In this document: piece after piece, positions 43,601-50,894 of the stretch
Position numbering within the stretch: the first letter of the stretch is position 1
Layout of the letters: each line of letters opens with the position of its first letter
From: Bacillota bacterium
GTDB lineage: Bacteria > Bacillota > Clostridia > Christensenellales > CAG-138
Length of the DNA: 64,000 nucleotides
Assembly (NCBI GenBank): GCA_023459335.1
Contig: JAEWUO010000007.1
Location: 1 to 64,000, forward strand
Reading direction: 5' to 3'
The notes under the pieces: model-generated
What the model was told of the DNA's origin: nothing
The model's input: the letters and a program-made list of their open reading frames with translations, nothing else
The model's database searches: none
Translations under genes and position numbers: made by a program

Positions 43601-44621
43601 GATGCTGCAGGATCTGACCGGACTCGATCCGGTAACGATCCCGCTGGACGATCCTGACACGATGCGTATCTATGTTTCCAGCGATTCGCTGAAAGCCGAT
43701 CTCTCCGCAATCGGCTGCAAGGTCGGTACGCTAGGCACACCGGAATTTGGAACGGGATTCGTGCGCGGCGTGCTCGACGCGACGCAGCCGACCACGATGG
43801 AGGAACTCATCCGCATCTCCGGGCTGACGCACGGAACGGACGTTTGGCTCGGCAACGCGGAAACGCTTGTGCTGGAAAAAATCGCAACGCTGAACCAAGT
43901 GATCTGCACGCGTGACGACATCATGAATTATCTGATCATGCACGGCGTCGACGCGTCGAGTTCGTTTAAGATCATGGAATCGGTCCGCAAGGGAAAGGGA
44001 CTCAAACCCGATATGGAGCAAAAGCTCATTGAACACGAGATTCCTTCGTGGTACATCGAGTCCTGCAAAAAGATCAAGTATATGTTTCCGCGCGGGCATG
44101 CGGTCGCCTACACGATGATGAGTTTTCGCGTCGCATACTACAAGGTTCACTATCCGCTTGAATTTTACAGCGTGTATTTCACCGTGCGCGCGGACTTGTT
44201 TGACGTGTCGCTGGCAGCCGGCGGAGCGGACCGAGTTCTGGAAACGATTCGGGAACTGGAACGATCGCAGTCGCAGATGGCGGATTCCGAGAAGAACCGG
44301 ATCAGGGATATCGTAACCATACTGGAAGTTGTCTACGAAATGAATCTGCGCGGCTTTGAACTTCTGCCGGTCGATCTTTACAAGTCCGACGCGAAGAGAT
44401 TCCTCATCGAGGACGGCGCGATCCGTCCGCCGTTTAACGCGATCCCCGGTGTCGGCGGAAACGCGGCGGAAGCCCTCTCAAAGAGCAGGGAAGGCAAGGT
44501 CTTCCATACCGTAGAGGAGTTTCGCGCCGTCACCAAGGCGAACAGCGCGGTGATCGCGGCCATGGAGAAGATTGGTTGTTTTGACGGCATGGAGAAATCG
44601 GCGCAAATTTCGCTGTTTTAA
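40647..44621 (+). CDS. polC: DNA polymerase III, PolC type
   Basis: 1324 residues, the Gram-positive replicative polymerase. Order: N-terminal domain (1-90), OB fold (about 100-225), first PHP part with HLHTR (His234, His236), and a DEDD proofreading exonuclease inserted at 308-475 (FDLETTG, Asp313 and Glu315). The second PHP part follows, then the zinc motif (CPECRHSDF from Cys794, and CPVCG). The palm has PDIDLNF (Asp849, Asp851). It is about 100 residues shorter than the Bacillus enzyme, mostly at the N-terminus. It starts at TTG with GGAGGGCGGAAAGGG upstream. Confidence 0.97.
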   Translation: MQEELLDTLRRVGIMDESVHLENVTLNREQNLLTVFFQCDREPAIELTQKLTQEIEKQLGGTRVRVDWRTKRASVDDDEPAPAVKSAAPAVKPATAGKRIVFGGFVASTRITPIANLKSGGEKCVIEGAIVAITERNSFKNKRRGGELSYPLDVTVSDGTDSVYCSLLIDSEEQKTKLVSELEKSRKNGDRLLAQGVCRTSQINGELVFYANNVCLVPFEGRQDKSEEKRVELHLHTRMSMLDAITDIDKAFETAKRFGHKALAVTDHGVVQAFPAAAKAAKKNGVKPIFGVEGYLLRESELIGMDQTFVVFDLETTGLKPEQCEIIEIGAVKLKNGEIIDRFQTFVNDGVVIPANITALTGITTDMLAGAPNTREVLTSFHTFCTGCCLVAHNAEFDMSFVRHHGGRFGLTFDFPYADTLMLSRDLMHDLVNHKLDTVCDALGVVLKDHHRATDDAAATGEVFLKLLSMLRGLGLNRLPIRTEETKQERGKKRATNHIIILAKTQAGMKNLYRIVSYAHLDHFYYTPVIPYSLLMIYREGLILGTACEAGELYRAILNGAEAEQIESIAKDYDFLEIQPCCNNAFLVREGKASEERILEINREIVSLGERLDILVAATGDVHFLDPEDAIYREVILTKNGFEDASFQAPLYYKTTTEMLEEFSYLGKEKARSVVVDVPNRIAESCELLQPFPDGTHAPTIENASEILRDMALGKAHAIYGDPLPDAVQARLDRELKSIIGNGFASLYLMAQRLVSKSNSDGYLVGSRGSVGSSFVATMAGITEVNPLQPHYVCPECRHSDFDVDRLQYACGIDMPAKDCPVCGTRYTKAGFDIPFEVFLGFDGDKTPDIDLNFSGDYQPTAHRYVEEMMGRGHAFRAGTISGIAERTAFEYVRAYEEKTGKTLRRAERERLAKGCQDVKVTTGQHPGGIVVVPKEDDILDYTPIQYPADKADKNTITTHFDFHSMDDRLVKLDILGHDDPTALRMLQDLTGLDPVTIPLDDPDTMRIYVSSDSLKADLSAIGCKVGTLGTPEFGTGFVRGVLDATQPTTMEELIRISGLTHGTDVWLGNAETLVLEKIATLNQVICTRDDIMNYLIMHGVDASSSFKIMESVRKGKGLKPDMEQKLIEHEIPSWYIESCKKIKYMFPRGHAVAYTMMSFRVAYYKVHYPLEFYSVYFTVRADLFDVSLAAGGADRVLETIRELERSQSQMADSEKNRIRDIVTILEVVYEMNLRGFELLPVDLYKSDAKRFLIEDGAIRPPFNAIPGVGGNAAEALSKSREGKVFHTVEEFRAVTKANSAVIAAMEKIGCFDGMEKSAQISLF

Positions 44622-44682
44622 TTGGATTAAAGCAGGATGCGTTGACGGTATGGAGAAGTCGGCGCAAATTTCGCAGTTTTAA
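44581..44682 (+). repeat. Tandem duplication of the polC 3' end
   Basis: The last 41 bases of polC (44581-44621, including the stop) recur at 44642-44682 with three mismatches, 61 bases further on. The second copy reads DGMEKSAQISQF in its own frame. It has no start codon or function of its own and looks like a fossil of a short duplication. Confidence 0.9.
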
Positions 44683-44908
44683 ACAGAAACCCGCGATATT
44701 TGCATAAAAACATTCAAATCTGCTTAAAACACAGCTAAATATGGTTCCAATCGCTCCTCATCCCCTATATGTTGTCAAATTTCCTTGACGCATACCAATC
44801 GCTGTTATATACTTTACAAGTAATCCTGCACTCTTATGGTGTGTTCATAATAGATTTTTTGAAACAATCGCTCTCGAGCTATTGGCTCAAACTTATAAGT
44901 GTTATGAA
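44683..44908 (+). promoter_or_regulatory. rny promoter and leader
   Basis: AT-rich spacer. A good promoter is TTGACG (44785-44790) and TATACT (44808-44813), spaced by 17 bases. The leader from about 44820 runs ~140 bases to rny. It holds a perfect palindrome ACTTATAAGT (44891-44900), a small hairpin GAGC-TATTG-GCTC, and then the terminator at 44909. Confidence 0.7.
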
Positions 44909-44941
44909 GTGACCGTGCAGAGATGTGCGGTTACATTTTTT
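44909..44941 (+). terminator. Terminator-like hairpin in the rny leader
   Basis: An 11-bp stem with some wobble pairs (GTGACCGTGCA / TGTGCGGTTAC) closed by a GAGA tetraloop is followed by ATTTTTT. It ends 20 bases before the rny start and lies between promoter and gene, so it should act as an attenuator. Confidence 0.8.
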
Positions 44942-44961
44942 ATAGATCGGAGAAACATCAT

Positions 44962-46500
44962 ATGTGGTGGCTTTACCCAGTCATCGGCATCCTGGCGCTG
45001 CTCTCCGGTTTCCTCATTGGATACGCTTATCGCCGCAACATCGCGGAAGCGAAGGTGGCAAAGGCGGAGGACGCCGTAAAAAAGCTCTATGACGATGCCC
45101 AACGCAAAGCCGAAGAGGTTAAGAAAGAGAAGATCCTCGAGGCGAAAGAAGAAGTATTTAAAATTCGCTCCGAAGCGGAAAATGAAAACCGCGAGCGCCG
45201 CGGAGAGATTCAGAGAAATGAAAGGCGCATTTTTCAGAGAGAAGAGATCCTCGATAAAAAAGCAGATTCGCTCGATAAACGCGAAAGCGCAATCGCCGCG
45301 AGAGAAGCGGAAATCGACGGCGTGGAAGCGTCGGTTCACACCCTCTACGAACAGCAGATTCATGAACTGGAAAAAATTTCAGGGCTCTCCATGGACGAAG
45401 CGCGCAACATGCTGCTTGCCAACGTAGAGCGGGAGACACGGCACGAAGCCGCGCTCATGATCCGGGACATCGAGTCAAAGACAAAGGAAGAGGCGGACAA
45501 GAAAGCAAGGAACATCATCTCTCTGGCGATTCAGCGCTGCGCGGCGGATCACGTCGCGGAGGCGACGGTCTCTGTCGTGGCGCTGCCGAACGACGACATG
45601 AAAGGCCGCATCATCGGCAGAGAAGGACGCAACATCCGCGCGCTGGAGACGGCAACGGGCGTAGATCTGATCATCGACGACACGCCGGAAGCGGTCATCC
45701 TCTCGGGATTCGATCCCGTCCGGCGCGAGGTTGCGCGAATCGCGCTGGAGAAGCTCATCCTCGACGGCCGCATCCATCCCGCGCGCATCGAGGAAATGGT
45801 CGAGAAAGCGAAGAAAGAAGTAGACACGACCATCCGGGAGGCGGGCGAAGCCGCCGTGCTGGAGGTTGGAGTCAACGGCCTGCACCACGAACTCGTCCGA
45901 TACCTCGGACGCATGAAGTACCGCACCAGTTACGGTCAGAACGTGCTCAAGCACTCCATCGAAGTCGCGCATCTCTCAGGTATGATGGCCGCCGAACTCG
46001 GCGCGAATATCGCGCTGGCGAAACGCGCTGGCCTGCTGCACGACATCGGCAAATCCATCGACCACGAAGTCGAGGGTTCGCATACGCAGATCGGCGCAGA
46101 TCTCGCGAAGAAGTTCCGCGAGAATAATGCCGTCATCCACGCGATCATGGCGCACCATAACGACGTGGAGCCGCAGACCATCGAGGCGATCCTCGTTCAG
46201 GCAGCGGACGCGATTTCGGCTGCTCGCCCAGGCGCGCGGCGCGAGACGCTCGAGAGTTATATCAAACGTCTCGAGAAGCTTGAAGAAATCGCCAATTCCT
46301 TTGATGGCGTGGATACTTCCTACGCAATTCAGGCTGGACGAGAGATACGCATCATCGTTAAGCCGGACCGTGTGAACGACGCGGACGCGGTGATTCTTGC
46401 CAAGGAAATCGCGAAACGCATCGAAGCGGAACTGGAATACCCCGGACAGATCAAGGTCAGCGTCATTCGCGAAACCAGAACGGTCGATTACGCGAAGTAA
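44962..46500 (+). CDS. rny: Ribonuclease Y
   Basis: 512 residues. It is the membrane-bound endoribonuclease that starts mRNA decay in Firmicutes. It has an N-terminal membrane helix (about 2-22), a long charged coiled coil (about 25-180), a KH domain (about 205-270 with GRIIGREGRNIRALE), and an HD domain with LLHDIGKSIDHEVEG (His360, Asp361). The ATG at 44962 has CGGAG upstream; a longer reading overlaps the leader terminator. The stop is followed by a strong terminator. Confidence 0.96.
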   Translation: MWWLYPVIGILALLSGFLIGYAYRRNIAEAKVAKAEDAVKKLYDDAQRKAEEVKKEKILEAKEEVFKIRSEAENENRERRGEIQRNERRIFQREEILDKKADSLDKRESAIAAREAEIDGVEASVHTLYEQQIHELEKISGLSMDEARNMLLANVERETRHEAALMIRDIESKTKEEADKKARNIISLAIQRCAADHVAEATVSVVALPNDDMKGRIIGREGRNIRALETATGVDLIIDDTPEAVILSGFDPVRREVARIALEKLILDGRIHPARIEEMVEKAKKEVDTTIREAGEAAVLEVGVNGLHHELVRYLGRMKYRTSYGQNVLKHSIEVAHLSGMMAAELGANIALAKRAGLLHDIGKSIDHEVEGSHTQIGADLAKKFRENNAVIHAIMAHHNDVEPQTIEAILVQAADAISAARPGARRETLESYIKRLEKLEEIANSFDGVDTSYAIQAGREIRIIVKPDRVNDADAVILAKEIAKRIEAELEYPGQIKVSVIRETRTVDYAK

Positions 46501-46512
46501 TGTAAATCATAC

Positions 46513-46545
46513 AAACGGGGCATGGAGAACCATGCCCCGTTTATT
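46513..46545 (+). terminator. Terminator after rny
   Basis: A 13-bp stem (AAACGGGGCATGG / CCATGCCCCGTTT) with an AGAA loop, followed by ATT. Confidence 0.88.
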
Positions 46546-46602
46546 GCCGCAAAACACCAACGTTAGGAATCAATATTCAATATCAAGGCTTGGAGGCAGT
46601 CC

Positions 46603-47526
46603 ATGTTTCCTGTTGCAGACGGGCACTGTGATTTTTTATACGGTGCGGTTCAGTCCGGATACGATCTGAAATCGCCAAAGCAAGAACAGGCGATCCGCCT
46701 GGACGATCTGCTGCGCGGCGGCGTTGCGCTCCAGTTTTTTGCCTGCTGGATCGATAATGCGCTTGCATCCCCGCCGCTGCATCAGTGTATCGCGATGATT
46801 GACGCCTACAACCGCATGATGGAAAGCAACAGCGAACTGGTTCCCTTTACGAAGGATTTTGCGCCGGAAAGCGGGAAAATCGCGACAATCCTCAGCGTAG
46901 AAGGCGGAGAAGCGGTGGACGGCAGTTTCGCCGTACTGCGCGTCCTGTATCGTCTGGGCGTTCGCGCCATGACGCTGACGTGGAACGAAAACAACGAACT
47001 CTCCGGCGCCGCGATGGGCCGCGGGAATAAAGGCTTAAGCGCGATCGGCCGTGATATCGTGGACGAGATGTGCGGACTCGGCATGGCGATTGACGTATCG
47101 CACCTGAGCGACCGCGGGATCGAGCAGGTACTCGCACGCGCGACAAGGCCGGTATTCGCCTCGCATTCCAATGCGAAGAGCGTACACGACCATCCGCGTT
47201 CGCTCAGCGACGAACTGATTCGCGAGATCGCGCGGCAGGGGGGGACGGTCGGCGTTAACTTCTATTATCAGCAACTGACTAAAAGTGGCGAAGCATGCAT
47301 CGACGACATCGTGCGTCATATCTGCCGTATCGTCGAAAAAGGCGGAATCCGGTGCTGTGCGATCGGCTCCGATCTGGACGGCATGCAGCAGTACCCGAGG
47401 GACTTCAAGACCAGCCTGAACTTCCCACTGCTATTTGACGCGCTTCTAAAGCGAGGTTTTACGCAGGAGGACGTATATCGGATTTCTTATCAAAACCTGC
47501 GCGATTATATCGTTCAATTTGTTTGA
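46603..47526 (+). CDS. Membrane dipeptidase (M19 family)
   Basis: 307 residues, a zinc peptidase related to renal dipeptidase. Metal-site features are ADGHCDFLY at the start, a Glu in LSVEGGEAVDG, PVFASHSNAKSVHDHPRSLSD, and GSDLDGM near the end. Despite the family name no signal or membrane helix is present, so it is cytoplasmic. It would split dipeptides, often those with D-residues at the C-terminus. TGGAGG lies before the ATG. Confidence 0.93.
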   Translation: MFPVADGHCDFLYGAVQSGYDLKSPKQEQAIRLDDLLRGGVALQFFACWIDNALASPPLHQCIAMIDAYNRMMESNSELVPFTKDFAPESGKIATILSVEGGEAVDGSFAVLRVLYRLGVRAMTLTWNENNELSGAAMGRGNKGLSAIGRDIVDEMCGLGMAIDVSHLSDRGIEQVLARATRPVFASHSNAKSVHDHPRSLSDELIREIARQGGTVGVNFYYQQLTKSGEACIDDIVRHICRIVEKGGIRCCAIGSDLDGMQQYPRDFKTSLNFPLLFDALLKRGFTQEDVYRISYQNLRDYIVQFV

Positions 47527-47552
47527 CAAGCGAAAGCGCGTTTTGCTATAAT
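47523..47552 (+). promoter_or_regulatory. Promoter of tRNA-Trp
   Basis: TTGACA (47523-47528) overlaps the dipeptidase stop, and an extended TGC-TATAAT lies at 47547-47552 (18-base spacing), 19 bases before the tRNA. It is a strong stable-RNA-type promoter. Confidence 0.88.
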
Positions 47553-47570
47553 ACGCTTGCTGACCAGCTT

Positions 47571-47644
47571 AGGGGCATGATGTAATGGTAACATAGCGGT
47601 CTCCAAAACCGTTCTTCTGGGTTCGAGTCCTAGTGCCCCTGCCA
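47571..47644 (+). tRNA. tRNA-Trp (anticodon CCA)
   Basis: A complete 74-nt cloverleaf. The acceptor AGGGGCA pairs with TGCCCCT. The D stem is ATGT/ACAT. The anticodon loop CTCCAAA has anticodon CCA and is closed by GCGGT/ACCGT. The T arm is CTGGG-TTCGAGT-CCTAG, and the CCA end is encoded. Its last 20 bases and the two A after them recur exactly at 47810. Confidence 0.97.
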
Positions 47645-47682
47645 AAGAAACAAGACCATCCAACGGATGGTCTTGTTTCTTT
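47644..47682 (+). terminator. Long hairpin terminator of tRNA-Trp
   Basis: An 18-bp perfect stem, starting at the last A of the CCA end, with an AAC loop. The right arm ends in TTTCTTT, which acts as the T tract. Confidence 0.9.
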
Positions 47683-47717
47683 GCATTGGTTCGGGTAGGA
47701 CTCGAAGCCGCGTAAAG

Positions 47718-47742
47718 AAAACGCCGCATTGCCGGCGTTTTT
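47718..47742 (+). terminator. Second hairpin after tRNA-Trp
   Basis: The stem AAAACGCCG / CGGCGTTTT with a CATTGC loop and TTTTT tail, inside the duplicated-tail element. Confidence 0.85.
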
Positions 47743-47831
47743 AGCGGCAGGGGAGCGCCGCCGAAAGGTCGCGCAGCGCGGGGCGCAAGAGACCCGCAGG
47801 CGAAGCGTAGAGTCCTAGTGCCCCTGCCAAA

Positions 47832-47868
47832 TAAAAATACCACCCGATTGGGTGGTATTTTTATTTTT
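47832..47868. terminator. Third hairpin, shared with the convergent SPFH gene
   Basis: A 14-bp stem (TAAAAATACCACCC / GGGTGGTATTTTTA) with a GATT loop directly follows the second tRNA-tail copy. T tracts on both strands let it serve the minus-strand gene ending at 47872 too. Confidence 0.9.
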
Positions 47869-47871
47869 ACT

Positions 47872-49062
47872 TTACTCCGGCTTCGGCGCTCCACAATTAC
47901 TGCAGAATTTACCGGTGTTGCCGGTCTGTCCGCACTTCGGGCAGGTCCAGCCGCCGGCTTCGGGTTTGCTTGTTCCGCAGTTGGAGCAGAACTTGCCGGT
48001 ATTTCCGGGATGGTTGCACTTGGGGCAGACCCAGGTGTCCGCCGCGGGCGCCTGCTGGCCGATGCCGTAGAGCGAGGCCGCGTTCATCCCGCCCGTATTG
48101 GCCGCGGCGTTCATGCCGGCAAACGCCATAAACGCGCCGTTCTCGTTCTTTGCCGCGTCCTGCATCGCCTGCGCCTGCGCGCTGGCGAGCACTGCCGCCG
48201 CCATGGTGGGGTCTTTCAGCGCGGCAGCCTGCTGGAGCTGCTTGATGCGGTTCTCGTCCTCTTCCGAGGCAGTCACGGAGCTGACGCCAAAGGATGCGAC
48301 CTCAATGCCGCGCAGTTCCTTCCAGTCGGCGGAGAGTTCTTTATTGAGCGCGTCCGCAATCTCCTTCGCGTGACCCGGCAGCGCGCTGTAACGAAGCCCC
48401 ATGTCGCTGATTCTGGAAAACGCGGGCTGCAGCGCGGTCATGAGTTCGCTCTTGAGCTGGCTGTCGATTTCGTCCCTGCGGTACTCGCTCTCCACATTGC
48501 CGCAGACGTTCTTATAAAACAGTACCGGATCGACGAAACGATAAGAATATTCGCCGTAGCAGCGAATCGCGATATCGATATCGAGGCCGATGTTTTTATC
48601 GACCACGCGGAAGGGGACGGGGTTCGCCGTACCGTACTTGTTCCCGAGGATTTCCTTTGTATTAAAGAAATAAACGCGCTGATCCTTCGCGGTGTCCCCG
48701 CCGAACGTGAAACGGCGCCCGATGATCTTGAGCGACTCTAAAAGCCCTTTGCCGAACCCGCCGTAAAAGAGCGACGGCTCCGTGGATTTATCGTAAACAT
48801 ACTCGCCCGATTCGGCGGAAAAGTCCACGACTTTGCCCTGTTCGACGATCATCATAAACTGACCGTCGTTGACCGCGACAATAGAACCGTTTGTGATGAT
48901 GTTGTCGGAAGCCTTGGTGTTGGAACTGCGTTTTTCGTTAACGCGTTTCTGGCCTTTGCTGACGAGCACGTCCGGCCCCATGGCTTCGCAGTAAAAGTAC
49001 TCTCTCCATTGATCGGCCAGCACGCCGCTGAGTGCGCCGGTGGCAGCGGATAACAAACCCAT
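47872..49062 (-). CDS. SPFH-domain protein with two C-terminal zinc ribbons
   Basis: 396 residues from the ATG at 49062, with GGAGG eight bases upstream. It resembles the YdjI/virion-core-like SPFH (band 7) family. Residues about 20-285 form the SPFH core with EYFYCEAMGPDVLVSKG and a long helix (EDENRIKQLQQAAALKDPTM). An Ala/Met/Gly-rich linker follows. Two almost identical zinc ribbons come last, each of the form WxCPKC-x7-GKFCSNCG. It probably forms oligomers at the membrane, and the ribbons bind a partner. It stands alone between two terminators. Confidence 0.85.
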   Translation of the reverse strand: MGLLSAATGALSGVLADQWREYFYCEAMGPDVLVSKGQKRVNEKRSSNTKASDNIITNGSIVAVNDGQFMMIVEQGKVVDFSAESGEYVYDKSTEPSLFYGGFGKGLLESLKIIGRRFTFGGDTAKDQRVYFFNTKEILGNKYGTANPVPFRVVDKNIGLDIDIAIRCYGEYSYRFVDPVLFYKNVCGNVESEYRRDEIDSQLKSELMTALQPAFSRISDMGLRYSALPGHAKEIADALNKELSADWKELRGIEVASFGVSSVTASEEDENRIKQLQQAAALKDPTMAAAVLASAQAQAMQDAAKNENGAFMAFAGMNAAANTGGMNAASLYGIGQQAPAADTWVCPKCNHPGNTGKFCSNCGTSKPEAGGWTCPKCGQTGNTGKFCSNCGAPKPE

Positions 49063-49274
49063 CGCTTCAACCTCCATTTTTAATGATTTTATTATACCAA
49101 CGTGTGTTTTATTTGTCGAGATGAAACCAGCTTATACGCATGCGGACCCGCGTGTGTTTGTCCAATGGATGACACATGAAAATAAAGATGGTATAATACC
49201 GCCTGTGCGGATCGTTCCGCCGAACGAACGTAAACAAATTCGCGGCGGCAGTCCAGTAAAAGGAATTTTATTGC
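49063..49274 (+). promoter_or_regulatory. Promoter of the flippase-yabN unit
   Basis: ATGACA (49169-49174) and TATAAT (49192-49197), exactly 17 bases apart, are followed by a ~70-base leader to the ATG at 49275. Nothing else is evident in the spacer. Confidence 0.7.
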
Positions 49275-50870
49275 ATGGCAAAGAACGACAAGAAGTCTTT
49301 CGTAAAAGGCGCGTTTATCCTCGGCGCAGCAGGACTGCTCTGTAAGATCATCGGTGCATTTTTCAGGGTGCCCCTTTATAATATGCTCGGCGACGGAATG
49401 AAATATTATGAGGCGGTGTATCCGTTTTACTCTACGTTGCTTGTGATCAGCTCAGCGGGTCTTCCGACCGCGATCTCCCGTATGGTTGCGGAGCGCGCCG
49501 TACTCGGCGACGTTCTCGGAGCAAAGCGGGTATTCCGCAAGTCTCAGGTGCTTCTTTCCATCATCGGTATTGTGACCACCGCGTTGATGTATTTCGGAGC
49601 GGATTTCATCGCACGCTTGACCGTAGGCCCTCTCGCCGCACCGTCTTTTCGCGTGATGGCTCCATCCCTTTTGATCGTTTCATTGATGTGCTCCTATCGC
49701 GGTTACCTCCAGGGTATGCAGCAAATGACGGGCACAGCGATGTCACAGCTCGCCGAACAAGCAGGCAAACTCGCGATCGGACTGTTTCTCGCAGCACGGT
49801 GGATGCCGCGCGGTTTGGAGTACGGCGCGATGGGCGCGGTCGCGGGCGTTACGCTCTCCGAACTGCTCGCGCTGATCGTCATCGGCGGATTCTATCTCTT
49901 CCGTAAACGTGATATTGAATTGAACGCAAATGCCGTCTGCGAATCCACGGGAAGCAGCGGCATCATCCGCGGAATGCTCGCCATCGCAATACCGGTAACC
50001 ATCGGCGCCGCGATCATGCCGATTATGGGCATCGTGGACGCGTCGCTGATTACGAAAACGCTCATGAGCATTGGCTTTACTGAAGCAGAAGCCGCAATGC
50101 GCTTTGTTGCGCTCAGAAGCAATGTCACCATTATCATCAACATGCCCGCGGTGCTGACCATCGCACTGGCGATGAGCCTTGTACCGGCGATCTCCGCCGC
50201 GCGCATAAAAAAGGACACAAAAGCGATCCATACCGTGTCCGCGATGGGGATCAAGCTCGCCATGTTCATCGGCATTCCCTGCGCGGTGGGGTTATTCGCC
50301 CTATCCGCGCCGGTGATCGACCTGCTCTTTGATATCAGCGACCAGCGCCTCGCAATCGCCAGCGCGCTCATGCGTACCTCCGCCATCGGTGTGATCTTCC
50401 TTTCGCTCGTGCAGACGCTGACGGGTATTCTTCAGGGTGCCGGAAAGCAGCATATCCCCGTCATTAACCTCTTTATCGGCGGTGTTGTCAAGGTTATCCT
50501 CATGCTGACGCTCATGCGCAATCCGCAGATTGAGATTCAAGGCGCGGCGATCTCCACGACAGCCTGCTATACGGTCGCCGGCCTTTTGGACGCGATCTAC
50601 CTGATCCGGTATACCAAACTGAAGCTGAACGTCATGGACACGTTTGTGAAGCCGATTGTCGCGGCGCTGATCATGGGCGGAGCGGCTTATTTCACCTATT
50701 CACTGGTTTACGCAAAGTTCGCATCCAACACCGTCGCCGCCGCGTGTGCAATTATGATCGGCGCGGCGCTCTACCTCGCCGGCATCCTTTGGATGCGGAT
50801 GTTCTCGGAAGAGGACCTTGCGTTCATCCCGGGCGGCTCCATCCTGGCAAAGCTGCAGTTCCGCCGTTGA
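49275..50870 (+). CDS. Polysaccharide flippase, SpoVB/MurJ type
   Basis: 531 residues with about 14 membrane helices, of the MOP superfamily. The start KKSFVKGAFILGAAGLLCKIIGAFFRVPLYNMLGDG is typical of SpoVB-like proteins. They move lipid-linked wall precursors; SpoVB acts in the spore cortex and MurJ in growth. The neighbours yabN and hup match the spoVB-yabN-hup order near yabM in Bacillus, which supports a YabM/SpoVB assignment. A choice between sporulation and vegetative function is not possible here. Confidence 0.88.
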   Translation: MAKNDKKSFVKGAFILGAAGLLCKIIGAFFRVPLYNMLGDGMKYYEAVYPFYSTLLVISSAGLPTAISRMVAERAVLGDVLGAKRVFRKSQVLLSIIGIVTTALMYFGADFIARLTVGPLAAPSFRVMAPSLLIVSLMCSYRGYLQGMQQMTGTAMSQLAEQAGKLAIGLFLAARWMPRGLEYGAMGAVAGVTLSELLALIVIGGFYLFRKRDIELNANAVCESTGSSGIIRGMLAIAIPVTIGAAIMPIMGIVDASLITKTLMSIGFTEAEAAMRFVALRSNVTIIINMPAVLTIALAMSLVPAISAARIKKDTKAIHTVSAMGIKLAMFIGIPCAVGLFALSAPVIDLLFDISDQRLAIASALMRTSAIGVIFLSLVQTLTGILQGAGKQHIPVINLFIGGVVKVILMLTLMRNPQIEIQGAAISTTACYTVAGLLDAIYLIRYTKLKLNVMDTFVKPIVAALIMGGAAYFTYSLVYAKFASNTVAAACAIMIGAALYLAGILWMRMFSEEDLAFIPGGSILAKLQFRR

Positions 50871-50894
50871 TTTTTTCAGAAAGAAAGGCCTGTC

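Larger units (their letters stand above)
47625..47831 (+). repeat. tRNA-Trp tail duplication with a hairpin-rich core
   Basis: A 22-nt exact direct repeat occurs at 47625-47646 (tRNA tail) and 47810-47831. Between the copies lie an inverted copy of the T-arm (TAGGACTCGAA at 47696-47706), a terminator hairpin (47718), and a GC-rich core from 47743. GGCAGGGG (47746-47753) can pair with CCCCTGCC (47821-47828) in the second tail, giving an acceptor-like closing stem around ~80 nt. Each tail copy is followed by its own terminator. It may be a mobile repeat, a site-specific recombination scar or a decayed tRNA copy. Confidence 0.8.
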
